A stretch of 64,000 bases of DNA from the NCBI GenBank assembly GCA_947497245.1, contig CANMFO010000003.1:434001-498000 (forward strand), read 5' to 3'. Shown in pieces: positions 62,143 to 64,000 of the stretch. Within the stretch, counting starts at the first letter, position 1. The number at the start of each line of letters is the position of its first letter. A model generated the notes under the pieces. It was given only the letters and a program-made list of their open reading frames with translations, was not told the DNA's origin and made no database searches. A program made the position numbers and the translations under genes. The DNA is from an uncultured Flavobacteriaceae bacterium. Lineage in GTDB: Bacteria > Bacteroidota > Bacteroidia > Flavobacteriales > Flavobacteriaceae.

Positions 62143-63390
62143 AATCAATGATCTATAATTCTCATTTATCGGGAGATCCAATGCTTTTTTCAATAGATTC
62201 CGCGCAACCTCCGCTTGGTCGTTCAAAAAATGCAATTCGGCCTTTGCCGTGTAGTAGGGTAGGTAGGAAAGCAGAACGGTTTTGTCCTGTATCGCCTCCA
62301 ATTCCGCAAGCGCATCCCCAGCGCCTTTTACCTTGGAAACAACAATGGCCCTATTGAGAAGTACAATGGAGGATCTGTCGATTTTGACCAAGTTGTCATA
62401 TAGCGACAATATACTTTCCCAATCGGTCGATTTAAAATCTTTGGCGGTGCAATGGTGGGCAGATATGGTGGCCAGAATGTGGTAATTGGACACTTCCCGT
62501 TGCGGCATGGAACGTTCTAAATATACGAGCCCCCGGTGCATGAGCGATTTGTCCCATTTCGACCGGTCCTGATGTTCCAGATCAACACTGTTGCCAAATG
62601 CATCGGCCCTTGAGGTAAAGCGGGATGCGTTCAAAGACATGAGCGCCAATAGGGCGTGTATCTTGGATTTGTTGACAATGTTGGTGTTTTGGGAAATGAT
62701 CTCTGCCAGTCGGATGGCTTCCGCGCAAAGTTCGAAGCGGATAAAACTATTGCCGCTTGAAGCATTGTATCCTTCGTTGAAGAGCAGATAAATGGTTTCC
62801 ATGACACTGACCATTCTTTGTCCCAATTCCCTTCCCATGGGAACTTCAAAGGCAATATTGGAATCCCGAATGGTTTTTCTTGCCCGAACAAGCCTTTTGT
62901 TGATGCTTTCCTCCGTGCTAAGGAAGGCCTTGGAGATTTCCGGGATACTGAAGCCGCATAATGTTTTGAGGGTAAGTGCAATTTGGGAATCTGTTGAAAT
63001 GGAGGGATGGCAACAGGTGAAGATCATTCGCAATTGGTCATCCTCAATCTCCTTTTCTGTAAAAATGTGGTTCAGTGCGGGTTCAACGGTCCATTCCGAT
63101 TGTAAATACTGTGCCACGACAGAGGAATATTCCCTTTTGTACTTCTCTCGATTGACCAGGTTAACGGCTTTGTACTTGGCCACTTTATAGATCCAGCCGA
63201 CCGGGTTCTGTGGGATGCCCTTATATTCCCATTGCTTTAATGCCTCGAGCATGGCCTCTTGAACCACATCTTCGGCAAGTTCAATGTTGGAAGCTCCAAA
63301 AGTCTTGGTCAGTACCGATACCAGTTTTCCATACTCGTACCTGAACAAGTGGTCTATTTTATCGGAGATACCGGCCTGGCCCTTGGACAT
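62119..63390 (-). CDS. ECF42-type RNA polymerase sigma factor with long C-terminal extension
   Basis: A 423-residue protein. Region sigma-2 lies about residues 10-85 (IELAEDVVQEAMLEALKQW and NPVGWIYKVAKYKAVNLVNRE) and sigma-4 about 115-175 (ALTLKTLCGFSIPEISKAFL, then NKRLVRARK). The C-terminal 245 residues include ETIYLLFNEGYNAS, typical of ECF42 proteins, whose TPR-like extension replaces an anti-sigma factor in control. No anti-sigma gene is present, consistent with this group. It directs RNA polymerase to a target set that probably includes its YciI neighbour. Confidence 0.93.
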   Translation of the reverse strand: MSKGQAGISDKIDHLFRYEYGKLVSVLTKTFGASNIELAEDVVQEAMLEALKQWEYKGIPQNPVGWIYKVAKYKAVNLVNREKYKREYSSVVAQYLQSEWTVEPALNHIFTEKEIEDDQLRMIFTCCHPSISTDSQIALTLKTLCGFSIPEISKAFLSTEESINKRLVRARKTIRDSNIAFEVPMGRELGQRMVSVMETIYLLFNEGYNASSGNSFIRFELCAEAIRLAEIISQNTNIVNKSKIHALLALMSLNASRFTSRADAFGNSVDLEHQDRSKWDKSLMHRGLVYLERSMPQREVSNYHILATISAHHCTAKDFKSTDWESILSLYDNLVKIDRSSIVLLNRAIVVSKVKGAGDALAELEAIQDKTVLLSYLPYYTAKAELHFLNDQAEVARNLLKKALDLPINENYRSLIINKLKTY

Positions 63391-63621
63391 TTTTTATTCG
63401 GTTTATCGACTCCCTAATGTAAAGGTTTTAACGGAGAAATTGGCCGTAGGACAAAAAGGGGGTGCCGTGCATAGAAGAAATCCATCCATCAGGGGGCTGC
63501 CCGGGGATTTTGAACGGCAGGGGTAAGGAACGGAAATGCAGAGAACGACTCCTTGGAACCTTTTAAGGGCTAAAAGTTTGGGCGTCGCCACGCCCACCGA
63601 TCTGTTTGAATGGGAATCCGA

Positions 63622-64000
63622 TCAGGCCCTGGCCGTCAGGGATTTAAAGAATACAAAGCCAAAACCCAGGAAGAGCATGAAATGAAAGGGGAAGAGCCCA
63701 AAATCGTTCAAGGGAATCGAGCTGTACATGCCAAAAAGGAAGTAAAGCATCAATGCGGCTTCCAAAATCATATTTGGGGACAGTTTCTTAGCGAGATATT
63801 TGTTGCCCTTCCAGCTTTCCGTAAGGCTGCTGATGTTGAACTTGGGCGTCCTTACAAATTCACTTCGTTTGCCCATATGGCCTTCCAGGACCGCTATGGA
63901 ATTGTGCAGGGAAAAGCCAAGGGCGACCGAGAAAAAGGTAAAGAACAGCTTTATATAGTCCACAAAATTGTCAAAACTACTGCCCTGGATGCTTCTATAG
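63622..64000 (-). CDS. C-terminal part of a GT2 polysaccharide synthase-like glycosyltransferase
   Basis: The frame is open from the right window edge to a stop at 63622, giving the last 125 residues. The sequence holds NSIAVLEGHMGKRSEFVRTPKFNI, which resembles the post-catalytic segment of processive family 2 glycosyltransferases (cellulose/mannan synthase-like), flanked by hydrophobic helices. The catalytic domain lies outside the window, so the product cannot be known. A GTG at 63963 looks like a possible start but is internal, because the frame continues upstream of it. About 230 bp without a gene separate it from the sigma gene. Confidence 0.75.
   Translation of the reverse strand, partial: YRSIQGSSFDNFVDYIKLFFTFFSVALGFSLHNSIAVLEGHMGKRSEFVRTPKFNISSLTESWKGNKYLAKKLSPNMILEAALMLYFLFGMYSSIPLNDFGLFPFHFMLFLGFGFVFFKSLTARA

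Noticed and set aside
1-64000. CRISPR arrays, tRNA/rRNA genes, insertion sequences and attachment sites
   Set aside because: I scanned for regular direct repeats, cloverleaf-like gaps, transposase motifs and terminal repeats and found none that stood up.

Overview
The window comes from a chromosome of a marine-type Flavobacteriaceae (Bacteroidota). The evidence is a SusC/SusD pair, Bacteroidota -7 promoter elements (TAnnTTTG), many lipoproteins with acidic residues after the acylated Cys, a succinylornithine-type arginine operon, a mevalonate pathway, and A-rich start regions rather than strong Shine-Dalgarno sites. I cannot name the genus. I see no rRNA, tRNA, CRISPR array, insertion sequence or prophage; this looks like stable chromosome with accessory catabolic loci.

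Layout. (1) 1-9.6 kb: end of a polysaccharide deacetylase, a TonB protein, then a block rich in phosphoester and signalling domains: a calcineurin-like phosphoesterase, a GAF protein, an HD hydrolase fused to a Pycsar-type membrane domain, and a 1237-residue lipoprotein combining a metallophosphatase, a middle region with kinase-like motifs, and an Omp85-like barrel. (2) 9.6-11.8 kb: a vanadium-haloperoxidase-like lipoprotein followed by a beta-propeller-like lipoprotein. (3) 12.1-38.3 kb: a large sugar locus. On the minus strand SusC-SusD leads into three giant FG-GAP/UnbV lipoproteins and a small lipoprotein, then xylulokinase and xylose isomerase, which meet a sodium:sugar symporter tail to tail. 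Divergent from SusC runs a maltose-type module: LacI regulator, beta-phosphoglucomutase, GH65 phosphorylase and GH13 lipoprotein amylase. The 325-bp SusC-LacI gap holds repeated ATGTTAA half-sites. (4) 38.4-42.2 kb: housekeeping genes (membrane protein, glycerophosphodiesterase, flavoprotein, DUF1697, TspO). (5) 42.4-47.3 kb: mevalonate genes, a UbiA prenyltransferase, a nitrilase, and a pseudouridine-synthase homologue lacking its catalytic Asp. (6) 47.3-59.1 kb: a twelve-gene arginine/proline operon on the minus strand (GNAT-argG-argC-proC-argD-proA-proB-argF'-SDR-argB-argE-argH). (7) 59.4-64 kb: a membrane glycosyltransferase, an ECF42-type sigma factor with YciI and YHS genes, and the C-terminal end of a GT2 polysaccharide synthase.

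How it fits together. SusC/SusD and the surface lipoproteins probably capture a glycan. The GH13 amylase, GH65 phosphorylase and phosphoglucomutase would convert maltose-type sugars to glucose 6-phosphate; the symporter, XylA and XylB would feed xylose into the pentose phosphate pathway. Whether the two halves share one substrate cannot be decided from sequence. Three hairpins (after susD, after the symporter and after the sigma gene) suggest that downstream genes in these clusters are expressed at different levels from upstream ones.

Most worth a second look: the phosphatase/kinase-like/barrel lipoprotein, the FG-GAP lipoprotein cluster, the HD-PycTM fusion without a cyclase, the Asp-to-Asn pseudouridine-synthase homologue, and the SDR gene inside the arginine operon.
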